Shown here: in pieces, positions 12,418 through 25,000 of the stretch
How positions within the stretch are numbered: the first letter of the stretch is position 1
Layout: the number at the start of each line of letters is the position of its first letter
DNA from: Tetrahymena elliotti 4EA
Lineage: Eukaryota > Ciliophora > Oligohymenophorea > Hymenostomatida > Tetrahymenidae
Assembly: GCA_000231825.2 (NCBI GenBank)
Contig: JH720308.1
Coordinates: 747,636 to 811,635, forward strand
DNA: 64,000 bases
Direction of reading: 5' to 3'
The notes under the pieces: generated by a model
What the model was told of the DNA's origin: nothing
The model's database searches: none
What the model saw: the letters and a program-made list of their open reading frames with translations, nothing else
Made by a program: the position numbers and the translations under genes

Positions 12418-13752
12418 TCATGTCCATGTATAGAAATTGGAAAATAAAAAGGCTCCAGAAATATTAAAATGGACTAAATATGTGATGGCTAAAGCCTTAG
12501 AAAGGGTATTTGTTTTCTTTTATTTTTATTCATGATTAAATAAGATATCAGCCAAAAACCAGTAAAGACAAGGATCAGAGGAAAAGAATCTTGTGCTAGA
12601 CTAGGTGTGTGCAAAGAATACAGATATTAAAAATAAAATAATGGTGTAGAGCATTTATGAATGCATATCATCTTCAGAAAAGATGCTTAATTTTGCTGGT
12701 TTTTATATTAAACTCTTTAAGTATTTCTTGATGTTTGAGAAAAGCAAAATAAAAGTGTAAACTCCCCATATTATATTAAATCCTCTATTCATACTGTAAT
12801 ATGTTAAGAATCCTACATTCCAGTGCTTGTCTTGAATATAATTGTAAACATTTGGTACAACACCTTAGCACCACGAAGGATATCCTTCAAAGGAAGAAGG
12901 CAAACAATAAACTGATCCTGCATTTAACAGTACTCTAACATAAGGAATCAAGATAAAGATTATGTTAAGAACTCCCCAAAAAGTGGTAAATATCATAACT
13001 TTTAAATCAAATCTTCCTTTAGAGAAATTTACCATGTTCAAGATGAAGGCTTCAAGAATTGGATATCCAACAATGACAACCCAAAACATTCCATTAGATC
13101 TGATTGAAACAGAAAAAGCCAGCACAAGACTTGGCAGTAGTGTGAATGAATATTTGCCTAAAGATGTGAAGAGATTAATTCCTTTTTCATTTTTAGGAAT
13201 AGCTTAGTATTTTCTATAAAATAGAAATAAGTATAAAAAGATTGTAAAGGTGAATAAAGACTCAGTGTAGATTGCATTAAAGAAAGCACTTGATGGAGTA
13301 AATTGGAATAAAATAACTACAGCATAAGAGAATTTATCACTCATTTTAGGGAATTTAAGTTTAGTTATTTAGTACAAGAGTACTGTGCTTGCAGCGTTCA
13401 AAACTAAATTTAATATAAATCCTGCCAAAAGAATGGAAGCGAAGTTATCTAAACTAAAGAAATTTTATGCTAAATTAGCTATTGCTTTAAGAATTCTTGG
13501 GTATGTCTCTAAAAAGGCATAGTTCTTTTCAAATTCATATCCTTTCTAAGCTATTTTTATGAAGAAAAAAGAATCCCATCTTGCAGTAAATTTTAAAAGC
13601 TCAACGATCTTGCTATTTTATCCTTCTTGTGCCAAGAGTTGAGTAGATTAATCATAATCTTCATATAATTTATCTATGAAATGCTAACCTACAAACAAAA
13701 ATAATTTGATTGCAACACTTGTTATTATGAGCAGCTTAGTTTATCCCTTCAT
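12418..13752 (-). CDS. PIGV: GPI mannosyltransferase 2, PIG-V/Gpi18 (444 aa, single exon)
   Basis: Adds the second mannose to the GPI anchor precursor in the ER lumen. ATG 13752 to TGA 12418-12420 without an intron. Family signatures in order: ARWDSFFFIKIAQKGYEFE with the Trp-Asp pair W59-D60 that is essential in mammalian PIG-V, AFLETYPR, then FNAIYTESLFTF (loop with a conserved Glu), IRSNG, YIQDKHWNVGFLTYY, and near the C-terminus QSSTRFFSSDPCLYWF. At least eight hydrophobic segments are visible, consistent with a polytopic ER protein. Length is within the family range (about 430-500 aa). The stop overlaps nothing; the next gene on this strand lies 0.6 kb upstream. Confidence 0.94.
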
Positions 13753-14366
13753 GTAATTCAATATTATTATTTGTTACAATTTATATATTATTAAAATTAG
13801 TTTTTAGATTTAAATTTTTTTAAGATATAGACCCCGAATATATTTTGTTTATGAAATTAATCAGCAAAAATACCCCCTTGAAAATTAATTTTTTGTCTAT
13901 TTTTGTTGTTATTTAAATCATTCAAAAATTTAAAAAAGAGTTAATTGCTTTTAAATAGAAATCGTTCTTTTTTATAAATTAGTTTAAAATATGAATTAAA
14001 ACAAAAAAATTTCTATTATTGTATGAGACAAATAGATCTACATGCATGAATAATGTGTTCTTTTTTATTACTTATCTTTGATAAATAAATTAAAATTTAA
14101 AAAAAATATTTTTAGAATAATTAAGAAGCGAATTCAGAAATGAATTTGCTAAGCTTAAATACTTATTTATTTGTTTATTTATCATGATTCTATTCAAGTA
14201 AAACTTGATAGAATTCAAAGAAAACGATCAATAATGAATGATATTTGTTTGTTTATTTCATTATTATTAAAAATGATATATTTTTTTAAGATGGATGATG
14301 CGTTATTATTATTTTTGTAATTTTAATTAATTTTAAATGTATAAGTTTTTTTAAAATTTTTCCAAT
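13753..14366. other. Intergenic: PIG-V promoter side and SAPS 3' side
   Basis: About 610 nt of very AT-rich sequence between two minus-strand genes. No coding or structural signal seen. Confidence 0.5.
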
Positions 14367-17300
14367 TCAATTCATAGAGAAAAAATCAAAGTCATTTTTA
14401 TTATTTGTATTTTTTGATTGATCTTCTTATTATTATTACTTATCAAAATCATTTTCTTCATTTAATATCTAATTTGGACTGGGAGCAGCAGGTTATTAAT
14501 CCGGGCTGGTAAAACCAAAACTTTTAAATATATCCTCTTCTTTTTAGGATTCGCAACTATCTGAGTTAGTATTTTATCTATTTTATTAAATTTGCCTGAA
14601 TAAATAAATAATTTAGGGTAAATTTAAATACACGTTGAAGAATTCAAATCCATCAAAGCTTTTAGTTTTTTCTTAAGTGCCAACCATTTAAAAGTTATTG
14701 GGGTCATCAAATACTTTGAAACTGTTTGCAATATCTTCATTTGCTGGTTAATTATCCTAAAATAAAATAATTTGAAAAAAATATAAATTTTATTTTAATA
14801 AAATAATTTAAAATAAAGATTTCATTTTAATAAGCTAATTAGTTACATCATCTTTTTTAATTTTACTGGCAAAATTGCTAAAATACATTTCGTCTGATTC
14901 ATCTGACTCTTACTTTTCATGGTCATCTTAGTGATTTTCAAGCTCATGATTTTCTTCTTCTTTAAATTTATTTTGCTCATTTTCTTCGTACTATTATGGT
15001 GTACCATAAAGAAAATTTTCAGATTTCTTATAAAAAAATGTTTAATTAAACACTTAATTTTATCTAATATATTAATAAACTCTTACTTATTTAATATCAT
15101 CAATATCATAGCTGCAGTGTAAATGAGAATTATGAGAATCGTGATCTATCATAGCATGATCACCTAATTCTCTATTATTATTTTAATTGGTTTAATCTAA
15201 AAAGTTTTCTCTTAGCTCTCCCCACAATTCAGCTAATTTTTAAAATAAAGGATTTATTGAGAATATCAAATATGAAAATAGCTAAAATTATCATTCTTTT
15301 GATTATTCTTTTCAGCGACAAATTTTGTTTTAAACATCTTAAATTATTTCTTTTTTTGAACTATTTAATATTTGTTTTTTGACCAAAATGTTTGATAGGA
15401 ATAAAATCTGAAGGATCAAGCGATTTGTAAAATTATATTTTGATAATAAATATATTTACTGTCAACATAGTCCTGAATTTCAGCATTATTTTCGCATAAT
15501 CTTTAAACAAAGTTGGCTATTTTGGTTACATGTCCTAAATATCCTTTTCTGAAACTAACCTTTTCAGGAGCATCATTGGTAATTGAGGAATCAACTTTTT
15601 ATGTAGCATCTAATAAGAAATTAACTAATTTAGCATCTGTAAAAACTGCCTTTCTCATAGCATGAGAGTTAATTTGGGCAGATTAAATTATAATTCTTTC
15701 TACTAATGTGTGAAGCATGTTATTCCATTCATATTTTAAGAATAATTCTAAAAGAACTGCATGAAGATTGTGCTATGCCATTTCTTGTATTACATAAAAA
15801 TTGTCTAATTTAAGGGCTACGCAGTATATTTCAATGATTTTTAAACGAGATTATCCTAAAGGCTTTAAATCTTATCTGTATACTGTTTTAATAGTTTCAT
15901 CTTAATCATAGTTTTTTAAATAATCAATTGTAGCTTTTATATATGTGCTAAATTATTCTAATGCATCATTAAACATTATATCAAATTCTTTGAAATAGCT
16001 TTCATCTTCATCGTTTCTTCTTGTCTTTTTAATTTTTGGAGAAAATAAAATATTTAATTGTCATTTTTTTAATAGAGAGATTTACTTCAATATAATTAAA
16101 GACTTAGATAATAATGCACACTATACTTGCACTGTGATAAGCAATTTTAGGACTTTTAGAAGTCAAATTTTGAAGTAATTTATCAAAAACAGGTTTAGAA
16201 ATAATATACTCAACAATCTACTTACCATCTGTGTAATTAGTGTAATAGTTAATCAATTCTTAAAATAAGATGACAATATTAGCAAATACTTCTAAATCAT
16301 TATTTTCATCACTTATTAAATCAATAAGTTTGTCGACAACCTTCAATTTTGTGCCTAAAAATTTACCTTTTTCTTATGAATTAGAAAAGCTAATTGATTT
16401 AGCTAAAATGTCTGAGCAGGATCTGCTGTGCATTTATTTGGTCATATTTAACAAATTGTTCTCATTTTTGTATAAATATTCAATCAACTTTTTATAAAAA
16501 AATAATTTTTATGCAACTCAAACAAACTTCTGAAAAAAAACTTTTTTTTTTGTAAAATTTAATAAAAATCTTCAAATTATCAAAAATAATAGTTGGTTTA
16601 TTATTTAATTTGTTTGATTTTTTTATTAAAATTTGTTATTTTTAAGAAGGAGAAGAAGATATTTTTAGAACTCTCAATAAATAAAGCTATTCAAAAAACA
16701 TACCTCAACATCTTTGTTTTTATTTTTGGCTAAGTTAAATAGATGCAAGAATACTTTGGCTACATAGCCAGCTAAAGTGATATTAACTTCTTTATTACTT
16801 TCGAAAAAGCTGAGTAATAAACCAAATAAATACATATTGTCTTATGGAATTTTTTCATATTTTTATTCTAATTCTTAGCGCAGTTATTCCTGTTTCTATT
16901 TTTCTTCTTGTGCTTAAAGTATTGCTTAACTAAATAATTCTTCAGCTTTTTGAGTTATTTATTCTTCAACTACTTTATTAGATTGTGCAGGTTATTCTGT
17001 AGAAATATTCATTTCTTATGAGATATCCATTTCATTTTTACTATCTTCTAACTATTCCTATTATTTTTTTTATTATTCATTTATTTCCTACTATTATTCT
17101 TGTTTATGATCTTAGTTTTCCTCTACATTTTGATTGTTCTAGTTTTATTATTTAGATGTATCTTCCTCATCTTTTTCTATTTCCATTCTTTCTTATTCTA
17201 TTTTATTAAGTTAGTCTCCTGTCATAGATACTCTTCCAATAGGTTTATTTAACTCCTCATTATCCTCTTCAGAAGTATCACTTAAACTTTCTTTGATTTA

Positions 17301-17994
17301 AATTCCATTCTATTATTCTCCTTAAGATTAAGAGTGCTCCTCTTCTAAAAGCATTTAATTCTCAACTGAATCATTTTATTCATCATCAATTGTTAAAGGT
17401 TCTCTCTCAAAAAACTATTCAGGAATAGTTCCAATACTGCATGTAAGTAATTCGCATGAAATGAAAGGATACCTAAAATTTAAATATAAGTAAAAGAGTG
17501 AATCCTATTTACATATTTATTTTAATTATGGGCATATGTTTGAATTTTTATTTAGGATTTTTTAAAATAAATAAATAAATTTATTTACTTAAACTATCTC
17601 TTTTAGTCATCTTGTTCACTTGGTTCCTCAATTAAAAACTTAACCATTTTGTTAAAATCATAGTTCTTTAGCCTTTTTTAAATAACAGTATGATAAATAA
17701 GTATCTTATTGTAAGGGATGATCCAATTAAACACATAATAAAACTTTATTTATATTACTTTTAAAGTAGACGAGGATTACATCCTCTGAATTCATTTATG
17801 ATTGATTCTTCATCCAATAAATTTTCTATTGAAAGGTTTGGATCTTCTAGTATCTTATCAAATTTGCTGCTTTCTTGCTAAAAAAATTTAAAGAGATCTT
17901 CGTTCCTATTTTTTGGTAAAAAGATGGTATAAATTTATTAGCCGCTGCTTTTTAATTTTGAAAATCTTACATTATAAAAAAATCTATTTCTTTG
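14367..17994 (-). CDS. SAPS-domain protein, PP6/Sit4 phosphatase regulatory subunit (about 940 aa; 5' end not found)
   Basis: SAPS proteins bind the PP6/Sit4 catalytic subunit. Firm exons: 17759-17994, 17589-17672, 16704-17472, 16086-16487, 15460-16024, then 14847-14990 and 14367-14756; an exon ending at 15087 and the pieces between 15090 and 15407 are certain as coding but not as exact junctions. Family landmarks in order: KILEDPNLSIENLLDEE, NPRLL, KMVKFLIEEP, KYPFISCELL, PLGQSRLKIIEIY, EWNNMLHTLVE, RKGYLGHVTKIAN. Between the first SAPS block and LFGLLLSFFES lies an insertion of about 190 residues of Gln/Glu/Asn-rich sequence. The acidic C-terminus (YEENEQNKFKEEENH and onward) ends FDFFSMN. 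The 5'-most exon starts at a clear acceptor (17995-17996) and lacks ATG, so an upstream first exon exists. Confidence 0.88.
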
Positions 17995-18942
17995 CTATAA
18001 ATTTCCTTTTACTTTTTTCAAGTAAAAATTAAAATCCTATTTAATTTTATTTAATTTATTTTTTTTACAAATGATCTATTTTTGAAATTTTAGTTGAATT
18101 CTCAAAAATATTGTAAATTTATGCTGAACTAATCAAACAAAATCTAATACATCAACCAAGAAAATATTTGTATCATTCAAAAAGTATATGTACCATCAAA
18201 TTTTACTATTTATAAATTTTGAATGTAAAATTATTTTAACCTTCTAACAAAATAACTAACCAAAAGTAGAATAATTGAGACCATCTCTCTAATTAGATAA
18301 AATAAATGAGGACATATTAACATTTTAAGTTTTTGTAAATGTAATTTGTACATTTCTCCTTATCTTTTTAAATTCTTTATTCTAAAGAATTTATTAGATA
18401 GATCGATTGATTTAAATAAATAAGCAAATAATGAATAAGATAAGAAATTTTCAAATTAAAAATATTCAATCCTTTTTTTTATTGATGGGTTGAGATAATC
18501 ATAAAATAGTAAAATAGTTTTTTATAATTTTTTTGAAATAAACTTTGTCTCAATAAATATTAAAAAAATACAAATAAAAATGAAAAAAATATCCTAATTT
18601 ATTTAGCTTTTTAGCCTAAATTATTAATTAAAATTTGAAAAGATAAATTTGTTGATTTATTGAAAATGTTAAAAAAAGATAACTTTTATTTATAATTTCT
18701 GAATTTTTTGTTTATTGGAGTAATATTACAAGTTCAAGATTAAAGACAATTGTTAAGATAACTAAAACAAAAGTATAAATAAAAAAAAATAAATAGTTTT
18801 TTAAATATTATTGAAATTAAAATGTATTAGTTTGTTTGCTCAACTTTCTAACTTAGGATTTTCTGTGATAACTATAATTTGATGTAAAAATAATTAAAAA
18901 ATGTATATAAAATTAAATCTAAATTACTTTATTATGTTTAGA
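17995..18942. other. Intergenic; should contain the missing SAPS first exon
   Basis: AT-rich spacer between the SAPS gene and the 3' side of the transporter. The undetected SAPS start exon is expected here. No confident ATG exon could be chosen: several short ATG frames near 18130-18290 end in TGA or lack a donor in the right phase. Confidence 0.4.
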
Positions 18943-20840
18943 TCACATTAGTGCTTGCTAGAGATTATATTTATATTACTTTCTGAGGTATAGTGTCTTC
19001 AAAAGGCTGATTCAGTGTTTCTTTTAGTGAAATATAAAGAAAACTAGCTAAGATTCCTGCTATACCCATGGAACCAATAGGATTGAGATTTTCTACAGAG
19101 AATAATGTAACAAAATATCCACATATAATACTATCAACCACTCCTATTATAGATGTAAATCCTATTCCTATAGATCTAATTGAAGTAGGATATAACTCAC
19201 TAATATAGATTTGATGGATATTAATTTAGAAACCTAGTAAGAATCTTGCAACTCCCATGAGGACTGTTTAAGCAATTTTTTCTCCACAAAAACCATCACA
19301 ATCAGATGGAAGCGTAACAAAGAAGAAAAGCAAAAATACAAAATTACTTGCAATTATTAGAAATCCATTTTTTCTTCTTGATATTTTTGGATTAATATAA
19401 ACTATTTTATTTTTAAAGTTATGATTAAAAATATTATTTTTTTAATTAATTAACAAAATTTGGTTACCAGTAAGTAAATTAGAAATAGCTTCAGCAGAAT
19501 ATATAATAATTGTGTTAATTTTAACTTTTAATCCTATACTTGAGAATGTTAAATTAGTTCCGTAAAGATGGAATTAGATAATGAATAAAACGAAAGAGCA
19601 ACAAATAGTTGTAATGAGTATAGATTTAGTTTTGAATAGATCAAGATATCCATATTTTTTAGATTTACTTCTATCAACATAGTCAATTTAATCAGTAGAG
19701 CGAGGCTCTTCTTTGAGCTCTTCTTCCTTTATTTCAGGTTTTTTGTTTACTTTAGCAATGTGATTCAAGATTTAGAGAGCTTTTTTTCTGTCTTGCTAAT
19801 AAATGAAACTAAGAATTTAGTAAACAAAATGAATTTATGAATTCTAGATTATAAATAAAAATTTACATTGGAGGCTCTTAAATGTAGTAATAAAACACAT
19901 TTGAAACAATAATAGGGATAGCAATGAAAAATATTTATAGATATATCCAATTATCTGTAATGTACTATGTATTTGCTAAATAAATAGCTCCAATAGCGAA
20001 TAAGGCATTTAATAAAGCCAAGGAGTATTCTCTGAATTTTCCATCTAGTATTATTAATTTTTTATAATTTAGAATAAATAATTAAATTAAAAATTTAATT
20101 TACCTGAATGCTCATTAATAAAGCAAAATACATAAGTGATAACTAGATTAACACCGAAGGTTGAAGGTTGAAATAAATAGTCCTGCAGCTACTAACCAAG
20201 GAGATTGAATGAGAATTCCACTAAGTAAGCTTCCAATTCTAGATATGATCCAGAATATGAATGAGGCAAATTTACGTCCTTTGTTGTCTGAAATGTAAGA
20301 AGATATGATACAGCCAGCTATACTGCCACTATAAGTGATGGCGATAATACTATCAGCTATAAATTATTTATCACAAATAAGAGGAGGATTGAACTATATA
20401 GCCAATGATTTAGGAATGTATGTAGCAAAAGAGAGAGGATCATCCTTGCTGCAAACCCAATTTTCATGTTCAGTTCCATTAAGTCCGTTAGTGCATTCAA
20501 AAGTAGATTTTAAAAAAAGGAAGATTGGAGAGTTCAGTACAGCTCCTGCTATGAGTCATTGAAGGAAAAAAAATATATTGCAAATAATTTAATATTTTCC
20601 ATCAGTACCAACTCTTTAAAGAGCTTCCTAAATAGTGAGTTATAAATCTTAAGAATTTCTAAGTTTTACTTTCTTCTGCATTTACTAGAATGTATCAGAA
20701 AATAGTTGATTTTCAGTAGCATTGCTAGTTGAGTGTTATAGTCTTATTTTGCAAGGAGATATGTCAGATGATTTAAAATCTTGAGCTCTAGTAGGTGAAT
20801 AGCGAGGTGAGGGAAGATCTGTTTAAATGATTTATATCAT
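18943..20840 (-). pseudogene. SLC22-like MFS organic-ion transporter, disrupted by a TGA and a 7-nt duplication
   Basis: Exons: 20104-20840, 19867-20044, 19468-19808, and about 18977-19401. The product is a major-facilitator transporter of the organic cation/carnitine type: CTNGLNGTEHENWVC extracellular loop, YISDNKGRKFASF (loop 2-3 signature), EPPIFIYQQDRKKALQIL (the ESPRW-like site and following cytosolic helix), IYISELYPTSIRSIGIGF, and KETLNQPFEDTIP at the end. Two lesions: in-frame TGA at codon 95 (20556-20558) in the first membrane helix where Trp would fit, and a tandem duplication of GAAGGTT (20156-20169) that shifts frame in helix 3 and reaches TGA within 20 codons; removing one repeat unit restores the family reading. 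The C-terminal stop is unresolved (candidate TGA 18943-18945). Otherwise intact sequence implies recent decay, or errors in the assembly. Confidence 0.72.
20156..20169. repeat. 7-bp tandem duplication inside the transporter
   Basis: Two adjacent copies of GAAGGTT on the plus strand, at 20156-20162 and 20163-20169. The duplication falls exactly where the minus-strand reading frame of the transporter breaks. Confidence 0.9.
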
Positions 20841-22047
20841 TTTTCAATAAAATTTTTCCTTTTTTATGTAATTTTGTAATACTTTTTATATTGATAACTG
20901 GAAAATTTTTTATTTTTAAATAAAGTATGCTATGAGAATCAATAAGAAAGATGGCTACTTTATGACTCTAATTTAAGTAATGTGTATAGGTTAATTTTAA
21001 TAAAATTAAGTTTTTTGTTACATTAAATACTAATGAGCTTCTTCAGCTCTTACTCATAATTTAAATCAATTAAATTTTGACAAAATTAATCAATCAATCT
21101 TCCCTTAAGATTTAAATTAAGCATCTAAAACTTATCAAAAATATTCTAAATTATTTTTACTTTGTATTTTTTACCATCAAAAATCTAATAGAAAATGTTG
21201 TTTTGGTTAAGCATATAAATCTTTGAACCAATCATAAAAAATGCATAATTTTGTTTAAGAATAAAAGTTAAAGGAGGATTTTTAATGTAAATGAATAACA
21301 ATTTGGTGTTTAAATGGTATTTTTTATATAATTTTGTTTTTTTTACTTGTTTATGTTGTTGGTTATCAGAAAGAATACTATCAGAAAAAGCATCAGAAAG
21401 TATCCGATTTTATTCTTTTTACAAATTAAATAAATTTTTCAGAAAGAAAAAGAGTGAAGTTTTTTTATTAATTTTTAAATGAAATTTAATAATTCTGTTT
21501 TCACTTAAAAATGAATTAATTTTAGATTTTCTAAGTAAGTTTATTTTTAAAGGTTATTCTTTTCTAAAAATAATATTATTTTTTTCAGAATTCAAAAAAC
21601 TGATAACAAACATATTTTTTAATGTTGGTGATTGAGACAAAGTTAAGCTTAGTGCTATTTAGTACATTTGCAGTACATATGTTCATTAATCAAATAACTC
21701 ATCTTGGTCATAAGATATCATTTTTACTTTTTTTACCACCAAAAGAGAAAACCTTTAAAAAAAGAAGAGATTTAGTTATGTTTTGAGCAAAAATCGCATT
21801 CTATATGATTAGTTAAATAATAATTAGTAAAAGGTAAACAGAGGCATAGATTATAATAAGAATGGTTGGAGAAAATAAATAAAATGTTATCTTTAAAGGA
21901 AGCAACTGAAAATAAAATGAATATACAGTATAAAATATTATTTTATCGTATTTTGTGTAGTTGTTTGACTATAGTGTTATAAAGAGAATTAAAAATTATA
22001 TTTTATCAGTTAGCATTTTATGGATAAAATTATCAATTGAAATCTTA
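20841..22047. other. Intergenic, 1.2 kb
   Basis: Upstream of the transporter and downstream of KRI1. A plus-strand 63-codon ATG frame at 21291 gives a Phe/Leu/Lys-rich peptide of AT-noise composition, so no gene is called. Confidence 0.5.
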
Positions 22048-25000
22048 TCAAAATCCATAAGATTTAAGTCTTTTTTGAGAAACTTTAAGTTATTCTTGTT
22101 TAGACAAATCTTCTAAAACAAGTTTTGGTTTTTATTTTTCTTCTTCTTCTTCTTATTTCTTTTTTTGTTTATCTTGATTGAGTTTGCTTAACTCCTTAAG
22201 ATACTTCTTTTTATCCTTTTTCTTTAATTCCTTAAGATCTTCTTTAGTGGTGAGGCCTTTATCTGTGTCTTTCTTGATAATTTTCTTTTATAATAAGTTG
22301 ATTAAGATTAGTGAGTTAATTTACTATTAATTTAAAAATAGTATAAAATTACCTTATTAATTTTGGTTGATTTTTCTATTTATTTAATAACGCTTTTGTT
22401 TTTCAGGTTTTTAGATTTTACAAAACCTTCATCTTCTCTATATGGGGCTAATTTTTTTATGGATACATACTTATTCAAAACATTAGAATCTGCAAATAAT
22501 AGTTGTTCATCACTTAAACCATAGGAATCTGGCTTTACTTCCATATACTGATTAAAACATTTTAAAATTAATTAAAATATTTCTCTTATTAAAAAGAAAT
22601 AATAATTTACTTTAAATCTGGTTTTGATTCCTCCTGTAATTACATCTTCGTAGTCAAGATTGTAATATTAGTCAACTAAGTTTTAAATTTCATCATCAGT
22701 AATATATTTCTTGAGGGCTTATGGGTCATTTTCAGCCATGGTTTCTAAATCAACTTTCTTAGCTTCGATATAGGTATATAATTTTTTGCTAATTATTTTT
22801 TCTGAATCATAACATTCATCACAAAGAACAACTTCATTATTGCTTTTCAATTAGTAATAGCTGCAATAATCATCAAGCTTGATATTACATTTTTTGCAAA
22901 CTTAATATTCTTAGAGTAATTCTTAAATTTCTTCGTCTGTAGGAGGCTTTTTACATAAAATATTTTATTAATAAATATTAATCAATTTTGAGAAAAATAA
23001 AATCTTACAACACAATTTTTAGGAACAATTTATTTTTTAAGAGGGTGATCGTGGAACTATCCTTCGTTACAAATTTTACATAAAGTGTAATCTGGACATT
23101 CCTAGCAATCAAATCTAAATTAACCAGGTTGAATTCCTTTCTTACAATCTATAATTAACCATTGAATTAATTTATAAATACTCATTTAAAAAAAAATTAT
23201 TACTGTCACAATACCACCATAAATACAATCCATCTTCTCCCTTATCAGGTTGTGTCATAGCTTAAATTTCACTATTAATTTTATAAAGAGTATTTAAAAA
23301 AATAATTAGCATTAATGAATTTACTTGTCTTTAAGATTTTTCTTTATGGCTAAAGGAATATTTGTTTTAACATTTAAAACATTGTCTTTATCATCATCTT
23401 ATTAATTTTACTTTTCATTATCATCCTCTTCTTCTTCACCCATGTCGTCATCATTTTCATCTTCAACATCACTCCAGTCACTGCTAATTTCTTCATTATC
23501 TTCCTTTTCTGCAGCTTTCTTAACTGATTTCTCTATTTTTTTGAGAGATTTCTTATCAATACCTAACTTTTCTAATTCAACTTGCTATTCTTATTTCTCT
23601 TATTTCTTTAAATTCTTTTCATATTCTTTAAGCTCATCCAAATGAGAGTCTTCTTCTTCATAATAATCTGAATCAAACTGATAATCGAATAAATTAATTT
23701 TAAAACATATTATCTCTATAAAAAAATATTTTTTACCTATTAATCTAAATACTTTGAGAACTTCTTATCATCAAAATCTTCTTCCAAAAGTTTGTTAATA
23801 TCGGTCTTAATTTCTTTAGTTCCTGCTATTTCTTGGATCTTATGAACACGGTCAAGAATTGCATTTTTAGTGGCAGCTTTCATTTATTTCATTTCTTCAT
23901 CAAGTTTTTTCTTTTCTTCTTTCTTCCTTTCTTCTCTTTCTTTTCTCTTTTCAGCTCTTGTGCTATCCTTCTATCTCAATGAGTCTTAAACCTTTCTTCC
24001 ATAAGCTATTTTAAAAATAAATAAAAAATTTAAATAAAAGTGCTTAGACATAATTCCAAATTATTACTAACTACTTCATTAGCTCCAGGTTCTTCATATC
24101 TAAAATTATATTTTGCCTCAAATCTATCAGCTTCATCTTCCTCTTCAAGATCTTTATCTTCAAATTCTTCATCCATACCCATATCATCTCTATCAACCCA
24201 TCTATTAATTAATATATAAGTTAAATTTCAACTAAAATGCATAAAATTGTAAATTACCCTTTGGTTAAGATATATTTTCTAAGGAATTTATCAGTATCAT
24301 CGAGCTTAGCTTCATTACCCCAGAAATTTTGTAAGACTTCAACATCTTATTGCTTACCTTTTCTTTATTTTTTTCTTTTAACTTTTTCTAAGAACTTGCT
24401 ATATTCTTTATTTTCATCTTCTATTTATTAGATAGATTTCTTCTTTTGAGTGAAGATATCATCAGCATCTTCCTCTGCTTCATTATCTGATTCTACTTTT
24501 TTAGCAGCATTTTTGAATTCATCTATCAATCTTTTTTATTCTTCAGCAATAGTTTCTCCCTTTACTTTAGGAACATAATCATCTTCTTCTGAAGAGTAAT
24601 CTTCTTTTTCCATTTTTTCTAAGGCTTCTTTTCTTACCATAGCTGCATAAGTCATTTTTTCTTTTTTACTGGATTGCTTATTATTTTACTCGACCTCAAA
24701 ATCTTTTTCTAAAATAGAATATTTCATGAATATTTTACCTCAAATATCAATCAAAATAATCAAAAATTAATTGTTTAGTTACCTTTAAAGAACTTCTTAT
24801 CGTTTTTGTAAATACTAGGGTCTTTTAGTTTAATTTTTGCTAGAGTTTCAATAAATTTATCATTAATTTTTTCATTCAATAATTCTCCATCTGAATCCTC
24901 TTCAGCATCGCTACTCTCATCATCATCCTACTCTTCTGCCATTTTCTCTATTTTACATTAATTTCGAGATTAAAACTTTCGAAGCTAAACCTTAAAAATT

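Noticed and set aside
12330..12800. Plus-strand open frame with charged composition downstream of the small-TIM gene
   Set aside because: It is antisense to the conserved C-terminus of PIG-V, which matches its family through this whole stretch; with only TGA as stop, long shadows are expected.
18733..18980. Extended C-terminal tail of the transporter by readthrough of TAA/TAG
   Set aside because: The in-frame translation after KETLNQPFEDTIPQK is AT noise without a TGA in that frame, so an unrecognised intron or lesion is more likely than a long tail.
23442..23645. Plus-strand Ser/Phe-rich frame
   Set aside because: Antisense shadow of the acidic/lysine-rich part of KRI1 on the minus strand.
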